Positions 1 to 12,121 are shown, counted from the first letter of the stretch. The stretch is DNA of 64,000 nt from Benincasa hispida (GCF_009727055.1 NC_052350.1:29120000-29183999), one strand, 5' to 3'. The notes: generated from the sequence alone by a model not told the origin. Numbers and translations are program-made.

Positions 1-1001
1 TGAATACAAACAAAGCTTGAAGACGTAAGGGCAAACGTTAATTAAAATTTAGGTGTCCGATTAAGAGAAATTTTTAAACCCTAAGAAACTGTGTTGGATG
101 CGTTTCGGAAGAACACATTGAACCAAGGTAAAGTCAGCTTACGTTGATAAAGGGAGGATTAAAAATTTGGCCATGCAGCCAAGTAGGTGTTGTCAATCCC
201 ACGAGCAATTTGAACGCCTATAAATAGGGAGTTGGAATTTCATTTTCAAATCACACAAAAATCATAAATTTCGTAGAGAAAGTAGAGGGCAGTGAGGGTT
301 CAAAGGAATATGTCAACTTTGGACGAGGAGATCTTCCAATCTAGTTGTGCATTTGGAGTGATTCCAAAACCATCTAAAAGATCTGGAAGTCTAGTTTTCA
401 GAATAGGACTGCCAAAGGAAAAGGCTCAAAGGAACTGGGCTGGAGGTTGAGAAGAAGGCAGAAGGGTCAGACTGTCGAATCAGTCTGGGCCAGTCTTGAA
501 GAGTTTGAGATTCTGAAAAACTCACGAAGAATTATGAGCTGAAAGTTTAGGTTAATATACTTGAGACATTTTAGAATATGTTTTTAGAAGGAAGTATTTC
601 AAAATAAGGTTCAGAACTATAAGTGATCTAAGTTGTAAATTGAATCTGAATTCTAGGGGTGAAAAGGAGCCCAAGGAGCTACTAAAGTGAAATGCTCCTA
701 AGAAATCGAGGTGAGTGGCTAAAATGTTTTCGAACTAAAATGCTTTTAAACTGTTTTGATTACAAACGTTTTACAGAAAGCATGTTTGCGAAAATATTCT
801 CATGCCTACTAGTTTTATAAAGTGGTTTCCAAGCAAGATCTGAATTGTGTTGTGAACGCATGCCTATCGTTGAAAAACTATTTACATATGTTGATTTTAT
901 CCAGCATGCGTTACCATCTTTAAAGCCATGTTGTATATGTGTTATACTATACATGCTTTAAAGAAAAAAGTTGTTTATAAATAGTTTTGGTAAAATTCGA
1001 T

Positions 1002-1175
1002 GCCGAAGTACAAGGAGAAGGCATCCACCCAACTAGATACTGAAGTACAAGGAGAAGGTATCTATTGGTACTGAAGTACGTTTGAGGAGGTACGAAGCCA
1101 ACGGGATACTGAAGTACGTTGGAGAAGGTATCCTAGTAGCTCGATACTGAAGTATAAGTAGAAGGTATCTAAGTA
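1002..1175 (+). repeat. Degenerate tandem repeat 'gatactgaagtac...ggagaaggtatc'
   Basis: About five imperfect units of roughly 35-45 bp, each containing 'tactgaagtac' followed by 'gagaaggtatc' or a variant, lie side by side within the LTR-like sequence. The core GATACTGAAGTA...GGTATC has a partly inverted-repeat character (GATACT/GGTATC). I see no open frame across it. Confidence 0.65.
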
Positions 1176-1710
1176 GTAGTACCTAATGTGGCCACAGGTG
1201 AATAAAGTCAGAGACTGAGCAAAAGAGTTCTCTCTGGACTAGTACTTGGTGTTGGGATTATTTTACCAGTTATACAGTACTTTGATTTGAGAAATGATTT
1301 TACTGTTTTATGTTTAAAACAGCTTTATATAATTTATGCTTGGCAAATATTTATGCTGCAAAAGTTTATATTTCAGATAAAACTATTTTCTGAAATTATG
1401 CATGAGAATTTACTATGTTTTCTCGGTCACTCACTGAGCGTAAGCTCACCCCATTTCAACTGTTTTTTGTTTTCCCTCCCCCCGCCCCCCCCCCCCCCCA
1501 ATATCTTCTCTGCCACTAAAGGACCAAAAGACTTGTAATCGTTTACTAGTGGTTACTGTTAATATTGTACACATGTTACTATTGTTCATATAGGACTAGG
1601 GTTTGTGGGTTTTGGACTTGTAAATCTAATGTTGTAAATACTCTAAACATATTAAGTTTCTAAGTTAATAAATTATGGGCTACAGCCGTCCCGTTGCATA
1701 TAATTTGTAT

Positions 1711-1726
1711 TTGGTATCAGAGTTTA
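1711..1726 (+). other. Primer-binding-site-like sequence
   Basis: TTGGTATCAGAGTTTA matches the complement of the 3' end of initiator tRNA-Met, which most plant Copia and many gypsy elements use to prime minus-strand DNA. It belongs to the flanking LTR-like fragment, but no gag or pol follows. Confidence 0.5.
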
Positions 1727-1821
1727 TCCGCAAGAGTTTTTAGGCAGTATAATTTGTATTTGATAACTGCTGCAGTCACGCCCTTCTCTAGGCTAAGAGG
1801 GTGATCTGGGCGGGTGTGACA

Positions 1822-3120
1822 ATAACGGTAATTTGGCCCACTGTACTTACGAGCATATGTGAAGGGTCACCGTACTTATGATTGGTTATATCTAATGGAC
1901 ACAAAAATATATCTGTGGTAAGAAAGTTCAGCTGTTGGTCTTTAGTGGAATGCCTGACAGTTAATGGATGGTGGATCTCGTGCTAAAGAGTTTAGTCATC
2001 TATTCACGTACCGTTGGAGCTTATAGCCCATAGGTCTATTAGGTCCCCTAGGTAGCTTGGATAAATTCGAGAAACCAGTTATTTGGGTTAATTTGAATTG
2101 TTCAAATTGATAAGAGGAAGTTCGATTATATATGATATAATAGACTGGTAATTATATATGATAAATTGCTGAATGTATGAGATACATTATTTTGGAGGAA
2201 ATTAGTATAAATATTGATTTATATCAAGTAGCAGGAGAAATATATATAGTAGATAAGTGATATCAAACTATAGAATTTAAATATAATATGATTATATTTA
2301 ATTAATAATAGTTGAAGATAATTATGTTCAAAATTCACATTCGGACGTGGGTAGTGGGCAGCGTTGGTTATTGTAACCGATGAGTTAAAATGAAAATAGT
2401 TTCATTTTTTGCATCGTCGTTCATTCGCCCAAGAGAATTCGAAAGCGTGTATTGGTGAAAGTAAACGATCGCTCGAGAGCTATTATGATAGTCGCTCTTC
2501 GTCTAGACGATCGTCTACCTCACGCCTAAACGATCGCACACTCTCGCCTACACGATCGGATAGATTCTCTAAACGATTGTATAGTGTGCTGATTTAAACT
2601 AAACGATCGTATACCTTTTCCTAAACGATCATTCAGTAAATTCTACACGATCGTGTAGCTCTTCCTTAAACGATAAGCACTTCTGTTATGCGATAGCGTC
2701 GTTTTCCCTCCCACTTGCTTATCGCCTACACGATTCGTGTTTCCTCCATCCTCTACCAAATTCACCAAAGCCCACCCTTTGGGTTTTCACTCCGAGAATA
2801 CCCGGGGCTCTTTAGTGGTGGTGTAGTCCCCATTGCGGTCATGAGTTCGCGTTGTTCGTGCTGCTGCATTCGACGTTTTTTGCCGGCCGTTGGTAGAACA
2901 CTTGGAGGGTTCCGCTACGTTAGAGTTTCGGAGTGTGAAGATTGTCTTCAACTGGTATGGAACTTTGTCCTTTTGTTATTTTGTTGTTCGTAGCATGCCG
3001 TTAATTAGGGTTTATTTGCATAACTATATGTGTTGAATGTATAATGTTATATTTCGGTCACGGTGAGATCGGAGCGATCCGAACGCGCTCATGGAACTCA
3101 TCGATATGAGATCCTTCACT
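1822..3120 (+). mobile_element. Copia-family LTR fragment (same family as the 12-23 kb element)
   Basis: From 1,822 the sequence closely follows the LTR at 12,128-12,460 and 22,034-22,380. It shares 'ggtaatttggccc', 'tgtacttacgagca', 'gtgaagggtcaccg', 'atggacacaaaaat', the 'ggtccc..ggtagct' phrase and 'ttaatttgaa.tgttcaaatt'. The middle is diverged and holds an ACGATCG cluster (2,466-2,735). The end resembles LTR U5 ('ggagggttcc...gaagattgtcttcaa', compare 13,510-13,560). No PBS follows, so it is a solo or truncated LTR. The boundary near 3,120 is approximate. The short frame at 2,409-2,597 that looks like an SR-rich protein is an artefact of the repeats. Confidence 0.5.
2466..2735 (+). repeat. 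ACGATCG palindrome cluster 1
   Basis: About ten copies of variants of 'taaACGATCGtnta' are spaced 20-35 bp apart. One copy is the perfect 16-bp palindrome CTACACGATCGTGTAG at 2,643-2,658. The same motif forms clusters near 9.8, 14.1 and 43.8 kb, there inside the leader of the same Copia family. Here it sits inside an LTR-like segment. Confidence 0.75.
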
Positions 3121-4783
3121 TGAGACTTTTTCTTGAAATTTCTTTCATGTAATTACTTTCTTTTGAATGTTCTTGCTGAGAATTAGAACAAAATTTATTA
3201 AGATTGAATTAACAACTCAAGATTAATCCATTTTTGTATGCAAAAATTATATAGTTCTATAACAAATTTGTAATTAGGGTTGCAAGAATTAGTAGTCTTC
3301 ATAGAAAATGTGGACTTCTTTTCCTTCTTTAAAGAACCTATTAATTTAGAACATTCATGCAATCAATCTTGAATTTTCAGTGTTTTGATTTCAAGATTTG
3401 GAATAGTTAAGAAACCTCATGAGTTTACTGCAACTTAGGGATTAATTGTGAAAAGTATTTAAGAAGCAATTAAGACAAAGATTAGGGTTAATTGTCAAAT
3501 TAGCTAATTAGGGAATTAGGAATTTTTTCTCAATGAACTATTGAATAATCTAATTGCATGATTCTTTGTTAAGTCAATGATAAAGTTGCCTAGTTTACAT
3601 AAAATCTCCAAGATTTTATTTTTCAATTGAATCTTATCTCATAATCTCTCTTACTTCTCTCATTACTAAAACTTCTATATCAATTCTTTTTCGCTTAGTT
3701 AGTTTCTAGTTCTTTAAAACAAACAACCCCTCTCCCCTCCTTACCCCTCCATTTAATCTTTTGCATTGTGGAATTTAATTAATCTATTTTAGGCCAATTA
3801 ATAGAGGTTCTTTTGGGATCGACCTCTTACTCAACTATTGCTACGTGCTAGTTTTAGTTGTAGTTAGAATCTTATAAATTTCATTTGTTCTGGGTAAGAT
3901 AGAACTAACGACACCTATTTTACACCAAACAGTAATATTATTAAGTTATGGGTTATTTAATAATATGTGGACGAAAGTTGTGTTTTTTGTTTGTATTCGA
4001 GATCCTAAAAAGAACATAGATATATACTTCATATGAGTTGTGGAAAGGCTACATATAACCTAAGAGATTTGAGAGTGTTGGGTGATTAGCCAAAGTGGCG
4101 TATATCTAGAATTCAAGAAACCTAGGGTTGGGTCTGATATGCATAAGTGCACGCATCAAGTTATACTATAGTAAAACGGCCTTGAGAGACCAAGTATCGT
4201 CCTCAGGAGATCATATGCCCAATTAATTTAACTATCCTAGAATTATGTTGACTTTATTTAAGGAGTAGAAACATGATGTTTGATTATTGCAAACTAAAAA
4301 AAAAAAAAAAAAAGTTCGAAGCTCAAAGATAAAAGCATTTTGGGGTGCTATCATTGTTCAATTCATTGAGTCATGTATAGGTTTAACAAAATCTTGTGTA
4401 ATTGATATGTTTAAATCTAGAAACTATAATCAAGATTACTTTCTTTCGAAAACAATCTTTTCTCATGCAATCATAATTGATCACTAATCTCTTGAAACCA
4501 AGTGAAGAAGTACTGCATTAAGCATAGTCATAATATTTTCATTATTAATCTAACTATTTTCATTATAGATTAACAATGATCTAATGTTATAGGTCTAGTT
4601 AAACATACAATCTATCAAGTCAAATGCTCAACTTACCATACATTGATGATTAATCAATATAGAAGAAAGTATAATAACATTGAAGAGCAATCAATTCCAC
4701 AATATCCATAAAAGTTATAAACAATACTCAAATCCATGAACACATCAACACCCTAGAAACAATAAGTTTAGGCACTCATCGGT
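3121..4783. other. Unassigned intergenic sequence, possible gypsy debris
   Basis: I see no gene. The stretch at 3,780-3,930 ('gatcgacctcttactc...ctacgtgctag') and at 4,135-4,260 ('cacgcatcaagtta...ccaagtatcgtcctcaggaga') resemble the ends of Athila-type gypsy LTRs, but this is from memory and weak. A run of A lies at about 4,296-4,313. Confidence 0.3.
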
Positions 4784-5789
4784 AGGGGTGAGCATTCGGT
4801 TGGGCAAGGTCAATTTTCCATGAAAACCGTCGTCGAAACTACCATATTCGGTTTAGAAATTTTGAAAACCGCCATTCTATTTTAGGTAGCTTAAACTAAC
4901 TAGTCGAGGTCGGTTCAAGGGAGGTCGATTACGGTTTAACCGACCAGTCTCCCTCTTTTTTTCCATTTTTTTTATTTATATTTTTCCACTCTTTTTTTTT
5001 CACTGCACTCATAATTTCATGTTTCAATTATTTTAATATAAAAAAGTATCTATTAAATAATATCTAATCTAAAATAGTCATGCAAATTACAAAATCCCAA
5101 CATAATTTATAATTAATACTAATAGAAAATTTCAAAATTCCAATACCAAAGTTCCAATACAAAATTAGTAAGTATTAAGTAGTGTCCACTATTCAATACA
5201 AAATTAGTAAGTGGTGTAAGTCTACTATTGTATCCATTGGTGTTGTGATACTATCCAATCAGTGTCCACCTAACAATGCATAATCCATTATCCATACAAA
5301 AACAAATTTAAAAGTTCCAAAGCAAATAGGATATTTGTAATATATAGTAGAATAAGAGAAAAAAAATCTAAAAAAATATTACATCTTTAAAATATTTACA
5401 AATATGGATGAGTTGACTAATCAATCTTTGATTTTTTTTTTTTTAATTTCCAATTTCGCTATCTCTTGTCTTATCTTGTTATACACTTTTTTTAGTCTTT
5501 TATTTTCTTTCTTTTCTTCGATTTTTGCTTCTTCCCTCCTTTTTTTTCATTTTTTTCATTTTCTTTTCTTTCTCAATTTTTGCTTCTTCCATTTATCCTA
5601 AAATTTTTCTTTCCTTTATTTGAATTTTGTTTTCTTTCCCTTTCTTTTCACAAGAACTATGAGGCTGAGTTTCGTACCCAAGACTTAAAAGTACTCAATT
5701 CATAAGTGACTTAACACCAACAAACAAATCATCAAGTTTAATTCTTATAACAAATAATAAATATAAATAGCAAATGAAAGTCTATCAAT

Positions 5790-6810
5790 AATAGCCACTA
5801 ATATTTTCTATCATTGATAGCTTAATCTTTGATTATATTTTCATAGTTAATAGCCACTTATAGAAATCTATCAATGATAGCCAACTTAGTGAATTTAATT
5901 AATAAAGTTGAATGTCGAACTAAAATGTAAGTGGAATGCCTAGAAGTTATCATTAATAGCATGTTTATTAGTGATAGAAGCTATCGTCAAAAAGTAAAGA
6001 GACTTACAAATGTTTGGAAAGGACAAGAAATAGGTAAAAAAGTGTTCAGTGGCTATGATTGATAGAAGCTACTACTGATAGCATGTTACTGGTGATAGAA
6101 GCTAATACTAATAGCATGTCATCGACGATAGAAGCTACCCGATAGCACATTATCGGTGATAAAAGCTACCATTGATAGGACGTTATCGATGATAGAGAAC
6201 TATCACTGATAGCATGATATCAGTGTGATCATTGATAGCATCTTATCAGTGATATTATTAGTGAAAGAAGCTATCACTGATAACCATAATATGAGTAATG
6301 TTAGTTATATCAGTGATAGAACTTAGGTCATATCTATATATCGAGTTTCTTTCAAATGTGATAACCAGTTATAGAAGCCTGTCATTGATAGCCTTAAGTG
6401 TTAATATTTCAAGGTTGATTCTAATTGATGAAATTCTATCAGTGATAGCGACTGATAATTGTTATTAGTGATAGCCATGATAAAAGATTAGTAGTGATAG
6501 CTACTGTGGTAATCAAAGTTGTTGGTCTTCTTCCAAAGTTGATCTCTATTTATAAATCTATCATTGATAGCCACTGATAGCCTTAAGTATTGATATTTCA
6601 AGTTTGATTCCAATTGATGAATGTGAATCAATGACAGCTACTGATAATTGATTGCAAATTAAAAGCTAATATTTCAAGATTGTATTAATTTTTCTCAAAT
6701 TGAAAGCTAGCGCTGATAGAAACTATCATCGATAGCAATTGATAGAAGCTATCAACGATAGCAGCTGATAGTAGCTATCAGTGGCTATCACTGATAGCTG
6801 TTATTAGTGG
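5790..6810. repeat. TGATAG / CTATCA palindromic array 1
   Basis: Several dozen copies of 'ctatcANTGATAGc' and half-sites (TGATAG, CTATCA, with central ATTG, AGTG, ACTG, ATCG variants) are packed at irregular spacing. They are densest at 6,060-6,260 and 6,700-6,800. Many form perfect 12-14 bp palindromes such as GCTATCACTGATAGC. They lie between the hAT transposase and its presumed 3' end, where subterminal transposase-binding repeats would be expected. Alternatively they belong to a separate nested element. Confidence 0.82.
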
Positions 6811-7189
6811 TAGCTTTTAATTTGAGATAATAGGGAAGAAGCGAGCAAAGTGGTGGCTAGGCATGAGTTTTTTTAGTCTTTTACCATTTTTTATTTATAA
6901 TGCAATTATTTTATCCTTGTACTACATATTCTATTATTTTGGGCTTGAATTATTTATGCAACTAGCCCAAGCAAATAAACATAATTCATCCAAATTCAAA
7001 CGTAGTTATGTAAAATCCCCTTTTTCCAACTTGTCAACGTCTTTTTCTCCATCCATGACAGCTTGAAATCCTATAAAGTATACAATCAGAAATCAAAAAG
7101 AAGAATTGAAAATTAAAAATTCAAATCAAAGAATTAAAAATAATTTGAATACCTTCTTCAAACTTTAAATCTTCTTCCATGTCTTGATT

Positions 7190-7985
7190 CTAAAGGTCGA
7201 GATTGATTGGGTCTGAGCTTAACCAATTCTGCGTGCATATAAAAGCCTTTACCATTCTTGAAGCTATTGAGCAATGATTTGAATCAACCACATGTCCTCC
7301 AGTACTAAAAGCTAACTCAAATGCTACATAGATATTGGAATGACCAAAATATCTCTACTAATACGACTAAGAACCACAAATTAGTGCACATTCTGTTTCC
7401 ACCAACGAAGAATGTCAAAACTACTATCAGTACACTCCCTGAGGGATTCCAACAAATATACATCAATCTTTGACTCTCTATCAAAATTTGTAGTCTTGGC
7501 AGTTCGAAATCCACAGGTGTAGCCCCAATCCTTTTCCATTACCATTTCCACTTCATCTTCCAAATCCACATCCATAATGGTATCCAAAACAGTTGGAAAA
7601 TTATAGCCACGAATATGATGATCATCAATAGATTTACACGAACTAGCACTACAAGTAGCACCTGCATTAACAACATTAGCAACACCAACAACCAGCACTT
7701 GCACTACAACAACCACTAGAACTAGCACAAAAAGCATTAGTTTGTCCATTGTTATATTCATGAAAAAGATGTCTCAAAACATTTTTAACTATTCTTATCT
7801 TATCATGGTAATATCAGGCCTAAAAAGATATTTCCAACAATATGCTAAGTACTTCATCTTATAACGAGGATCCAAAACCACGACAATGCACAAGAGTATA
7901 TTGTTCTTCCTATCATCATTTCCCCAATACTTGTCAAACTTAGCCTTCATATTATTAACCATAGTAGAAAGTATTATATTTCAAC
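7190..7985 (-). pseudogene. hAT transposase, C-terminal half, broken
   Basis: Reading down the minus strand, the order of motifs is that of plant BED-type hAT transposases. KFDKYWG lies at about 7,923-7,948, LDPRYKMKYL at about 7,845-7,875, then an acidic linker and a 'fDILrWWKqN' block at 7,391-7,425, then ISRDILVIPIS, AFSTGGHV and ALICTQNWL-like sequence to about 7,190. The last blocks form the hAT C-terminal dimerisation region. Stops and frame changes separate the pieces: about 7,790, between 7,381 and 7,390, and around 7,330. The N-terminal zinc finger and the first catalytic residues are absent. It cannot encode a working enzyme. Confidence 0.82.
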
Positions 7986-7986
7986 T

Positions 7987-8070
7987 ATTAGCATTCACTA
8001 GTATCCAACTAGCGTAATTTTCATCAGTTAATTTATCGACGGCAAGCAAACTTAGTGTAGCAGTAGCCAT
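7987..8070 (-). pseudogene. Copia gag N-terminus fragment
   Basis: An ATG at 8,070 opens a short frame with LSLLAVDKLTDENYASW, matching the start of Copia gag proteins (compare the plus-strand copy starting at 17,544, with the conserved NYxxW). It runs about 28 codons and then joins hAT sequence. The flanking leader (8,071-8,290) matches the plus-strand leader just before 17,544, including the phrases around 'cagtgaag' and 'ttttgctaaaac', which supports both family and orientation. Confidence 0.65.
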
Positions 8071-8487
8071 ATTAAATTGCTGAAAGAGAACAAACATAAT
8101 TTAGTCTACTTGCATTAAACCACTTTAAGAAAACCAATCAAGTTTTAGCAAAATAGTCTAGTGTATCCTAAGTGACATCTATTTTGCAATGATGCTTTAA
8201 GAGGCAGGACAAAAGTCACTGTAGGGTGATCAAGTGTCTCTTCACTGAAATGAGACAATCTCAACCATTAGACAGAAATAACTCCTTGTAACTATAACTA
8301 ATAGTCACAATTATTCGGTCCATAATTTGTTAACATCCTTAATAATTCTGTGTAAGCGTAACCCCTAATTTTAGGTTCTAGAGTCCAACATTAATGAGCC
8401 AACCTTAGGGAAAACCCTATTAAAACAAGAGACTAAAGCAACCCTATCCATTTCTAGAGATCAAATAAAGCGTCATGCAAAACTGCC

Positions 8488-8675
8488 ATCCTTTAGGGGG
8501 ACACTCACGATGCCTCAAGGTGATGCATGAAACTTTATCCAACCTAATGAGAGAGACTGAAGGATAGTTTGTCACACGTCCCGCTCCCACTTACTATAAA
8601 CACTCTCTCCATTCACCTTGGTATTGACCTACCTAAACGCCACCTGTAGGGGGACACCCATGGTGCCTCGAGGTT
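8488..8675 (-). repeat. Duplicated leader block, copy in minus-strand element
   Basis: Two related blocks with 'tagggggacac.cangntgcctc.agg' lie at 8,488-8,520 and 8,641-8,675, about 150 bp apart. They correspond to the pair at 15,390 and 15,549 in the plus-strand element. Confidence 0.65.
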
Positions 8676-9837
8676 GAGAGTATATCTCACGGTGTGAACT
8701 TTTAGAGAGAAACGTGTTGAGGTTAAAGTAAAGTATCATATACTCATTTTCCTCCCACTGAGTGTTCTACCTAGGGTTCATTAACTTAGAAAATTCGCTA
8801 CTGATTTTATCTAAGTGATTGTTTAATTTGCTAAAAAATAACTCGTCTTTGATGATCAAACAACTTTGATTCAAGTCTTATTAAACTCTTTAACAAGACT
8901 TTCATCAAATTTGCAAGAATGTAACAAATCTATCTAATTCACCTTTCCAGGTAGGTTCCCAGGTAGGGGTGTGACGTTTCCATCGACTTAAGTACCCTAG
9001 CCTAGCCAGAACCAGCCTTAGACAAAAGGTCCCTTACAGATATATTTTTTACATATTTAATCTTTTATCAGGAATCAATTTAATCCTATTAAACCGATAT
9101 AAAAGATTAAACTTATATTTCTAATCTCATTAGAAACGTGATCTTAGGTCTATCTCAATCAAATTTTAAAACACTTTTAAAAAATGATAATAGCCTAAGA
9201 TTTGCATGCAACTCTTTATTATTGATTTTAATTGTAATTTCATTTATTATAACACTTATAAGAAATGAAACAATTAAAACCAACCATCACATGAGTGACA
9301 TACATAAGTTATTTATAACATTTATAAATTAACCTAAGGTAGTGTCATGCTTCATGCAATGTTAATTCATTACTAATATATAACTTTTATATAAAAAAGT
9401 AATGAACTAAGTTACAACATACATTCCATACAAACATTCAACCTTATATTATAATTCTTATAATATAAATGATGCATGAATATGCTATAATGCACGCATA
9501 CATATATTATAACTCTTATATTATATGATGCATGAGTATGCTTTATGTAATTTAAATCATGCATACTAATATATTATAATACTTATAATATAAAATGATG
9601 CATAAAAATAAATGTATAATCTATGGTGGCTTTTAAAACTATATGACATACATTATGGCATATAAAATAAACATACATCACATGTATATTTAACTAAAGT
9701 TTATGAACTGGGATAGATAATCTCAAAATCAGAAAAAATGGCTAAACTATTACAAAAGTTGAGTCCACCGGTCCGGAATAAGTGAACCAGATCTTGAACC
9801 GCTCGCTTCAAACTGCCCCACCAAGAACCCTTGCAGC

Positions 9838-10258
9838 TTGATCGTGTAGCCAACTCCTGATCGTCGAGTAACGAGGCGTCGAGTATAGACGATCGTGTAT
9901 ATGCAATCGCGTAGTTTTTTACTATGCGAAGATCATGAAAGTCTATGCGATCGTTCAGAGTGCATCGAGTATTGCATACCATGCGATCGTGTAGCTAATG
10001 ACTATACGATGAACATGATAGTCTACACAATCGTTTAGCACGCAAGCTTCGTATTGAACTCATATATTGCCCAATCGTCTACCCATCAAGGGCCTATGCG
10101 ATCATGCAACCAATATAACACGATTGTGTAACAAACTTTACGTGATCCGTAACATTAGCTATTCGATCGTTTAGCAAATGCTACACAATCATGTAGTAAA
10201 CTCCACACTAACGCATAACAAAATCTAAACGATCGTTTAGCTCCAGCTACACGATGCG
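9838..10258 (-). repeat. ACGATCG palindrome cluster 2
   Basis: About fifteen variants of 'tACGATCGTgTAGc' in both intact and half-site form occur at 20-35 bp spacing. They lie in the leader of the minus-strand Copia element, 150-560 bp from the end of its LTR. Confidence 0.78.
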
Positions 10259-10398
10259 ACCTCCGTTTCGTCTTCTCCATCGAAACACACTACAACCTTT
10301 CTTCTGATGCTTTACAAACGACTAAAAACTAAACGAATACAGACTCGATTGTAACTTATTGTCCAAAAACGTAGGGGTCCTTACTGTAGGATTGTATC

Positions 10399-12121
10399 AG
10401 CAAGCAGCGGAAGCAACAAGGATCATTAAGCACTCTAATTCATTAATTTTTGCATAATATAAAACATGCTCTTACATAAACAAGTGGGTTTCAAGTCATA
10501 CCTTTGTAGAACTTCTTCAAAGCTCGATTTCCAGCTACAAACTTCTCCAAATCTTATTATAGACCACCTCAAGATCTTTCCCACTATTCTCTTGGTACTC
10601 TAGATTGAGTTGTGGGACTCAAAACAAGCTTGAATGAAGGAAATTTTGAGAAGAGCTCACAATAGCAATCCAGTTGAAGAATACCTTCTTCACCATGAAT
10701 TTTTCAGCAAAAATTCTATCCATTGCATGCTTCAAATTTACTCCAATCTTCTCAATATAATGCAGACTATCATGCAATGAAGATGGTTGTATGAGATGCA
10801 GCTCATGCTTGGAGTAATTGAGGCTTAAAGAGATGGGTTTTGTATGAGCAACTAGAAAGGTGATAATGGAATAAACCAAAATTCCATTTATATGCTTTTC
10901 CATCTTTTTCAACTTTTTCAAATTGATTACAAAAATCAATTTCATTTATAAAATTGAAAAAATTATTAATTTTACGAAATTAATTTCATAAATTAATTTT
11001 CTAATAAATTAATAAATAATTATTTAAACAATTTAAATAATTCTAATTAATTTAATATCAAATATTAAATTAATTCTTACACAAATCCACCTTCATATAT
11101 TTAAATCATATTTAAATATTAATTCTCCTATTCCGTTTAATTCTTAAAATTAAACATGTAATTATATCTCATATAATTATAATTCCCTTAATTCTAATTT
11201 GAACGTTTCAAATCAATTTATCATGTTATTCTAAAGCTAATCCATTTACGAGCTAGTAAGGGGACCTCGTGGACCTACAGATCATGGGTTCCAATGATCT
11301 GAGATTAATTGGCTAAACTCATTACACCAAATTAACCCCATTTTTTAACTAATGGGTCACTCCACTAAAGACCATAATTGCACTCCCCTTACTGTAGATA
11401 TATTATATCCACATGATTTAACCATAATTAATAAGTCAACCCTTCACAGGTTGTTCGTAATAACGGCTAGGTCAAATATCTATTTTACTCCCGAGATTAC
11501 ATCTTGTTCCTCTAGTTCCTACTGATCCTCTAATGAACAACTAGTTTGTGATCCAGTCACTAAACCAAAACTCTCCCAACCCAGTGAGATGGTGGGACCC
11601 CTTGTTCAAGACCTAGATTCAGTATTTGAGAGAACAACCTTTCTCCTATCCCTAAATCGGGTAGGCGTGAATTCCGTCTTGCACCCTATATTCCCAGCTA
11701 TCTATTCGGTCTTATCTCTGAAATGGGAGGTATATTGAGCCGGCGTTGTTGAGCCAACCCTTGCCTATGCAAATCTAAGGATAATCTCAAATAAAAAGAA
11801 GTTCATAGTTAGCTCAAGATTAAGATCGAGTTACCTAGGTCATCTAAGTGAAATAGTCAGTCTTATACAGTAAACAACATTATAAAGTAAGAGTGACTTA
11901 TTTCTTGGTCCAATCTTATGCAAACTCATTGCATGGGACGCCCCCATTCCTCATGTCATAACATGTACGAATTAGGATCACTTCGTTTGTAGCATTTTAC
12001 AACTCTTTGTAATAACTACAGAGCAGGTCGCATCTCATAGTGTTACCAGAATAAGGCACCCAACCTTATTCATGTAATAGTTGAACCTGATATAATTACA
12101 AGGGCAAAACGGTAACTTTAG
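10399..12121 (-). mobile_element. LTR of the minus-strand Copia element
   Basis: The sequence ends on the minus strand in 'GATACAATCCTACA' at 10,399, matching the LTR end of the copy at 54,062 ('GATATAATCCTACA'). Further in, 11,780-12,070 is the reverse complement of LTR sequence at 21,480-21,700 and 54,960-55,290 (phrases around 'gtgccttatcctggtgacac' and 'ggaccaagaaataa'). The frame at 10,619-10,945 lies inside this LTR and has no recognisable domain. The outer boundary is unclear because the sequence joins a plus-strand LTR at about 12,090-12,122. Confidence 0.52.

Larger units (their letters stand above)
1..1821 (+). mobile_element. LTR fragment, probably Ty3/gypsy
   Basis: This stretch has the layout of a plant LTR. 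A TATA-like box (CCTATAAATAGGG) lies near 217-229 and is followed by a transcribed-looking region. A block near 1,420-1,460 contains a 'cactcactgagcgtaagctcacccc' type phrase that I associate with Tekay/Del LTRs. A tRNA-Met-type primer-binding sequence sits at 1,711, and the segment ends in GGGTGTGACA near 1,821. There is no coding capacity, and a C-rich homopolymer run lies at about 1,483-1,499. The PBS-like sequence lies about 95 bases before the TGACA end, which does not fit a simple intact LTR, so the copy is rearranged. The superfamily rests on resemblance only. Confidence 0.42.
4784..7990 (-). mobile_element. hAT-family DNA transposon, 5'-truncated
   Basis: A transposase remnant on the minus strand (7,190-7,985) is followed downstream, towards lower coordinates, by the TGATAG array (5,790-6,810). 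A plausible terminal inverted repeat lies at 4,784 (TAGGGGTGAGCATTCGG), of the TAGGGGTG type seen at hAT ends. The interval also contains T-rich sequence (5,430-5,640). The 5' part of the element is missing: at about 7,985-8,000 the sequence switches to Copia gag. The TIR assignment is inferred from one end only. Confidence 0.55.
8071..10398 (-). mobile_element. Leader region of a minus-strand Copia element
   Basis: Reading on the minus strand, this region has the same order of landmarks as the leader at 13,740-17,540. First is an ACGATCG cluster (9,838-10,258), then the AT-rich 'tatgcat/catcataatata' segment (9,340-9,700). Next comes the 'ggggtacttaag...gacggaaacgtc..acccctac' phrase (8,965-9,000), then a duplicated block (8,488-8,675), then the gag start. 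No reading frame of note occurs, as expected for a leader. The sequence next to the LTR end at 10,399 does not show the usual TGGTATCAGAG PBS, so that spot is altered. Confidence 0.62.

Noticed and set aside
2409..2597. Frame resembling an SR-rich protein (SRSSSRRSSTSR)
   Set aside because: The Ser/Arg pattern is produced by the repeated 'cgatcg/cgtcta' units of the palindrome cluster inside an LTR-like segment.
5404..5601. Hydrophobic Phe/Leu-rich small protein
   Set aside because: The Phe and Leu come from a T-rich low-complexity tract inside the hAT element.
5790..6810. CRISPR-like spaced repeats
   Set aside because: Spacing is irregular, repeats are short palindromes with variable centres, and the context is a plant hAT transposon.
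10619..10945. 108-codon minus-strand frame
   Set aside because: It lies within the LTR of a minus-strand Copia element and has no known domain.
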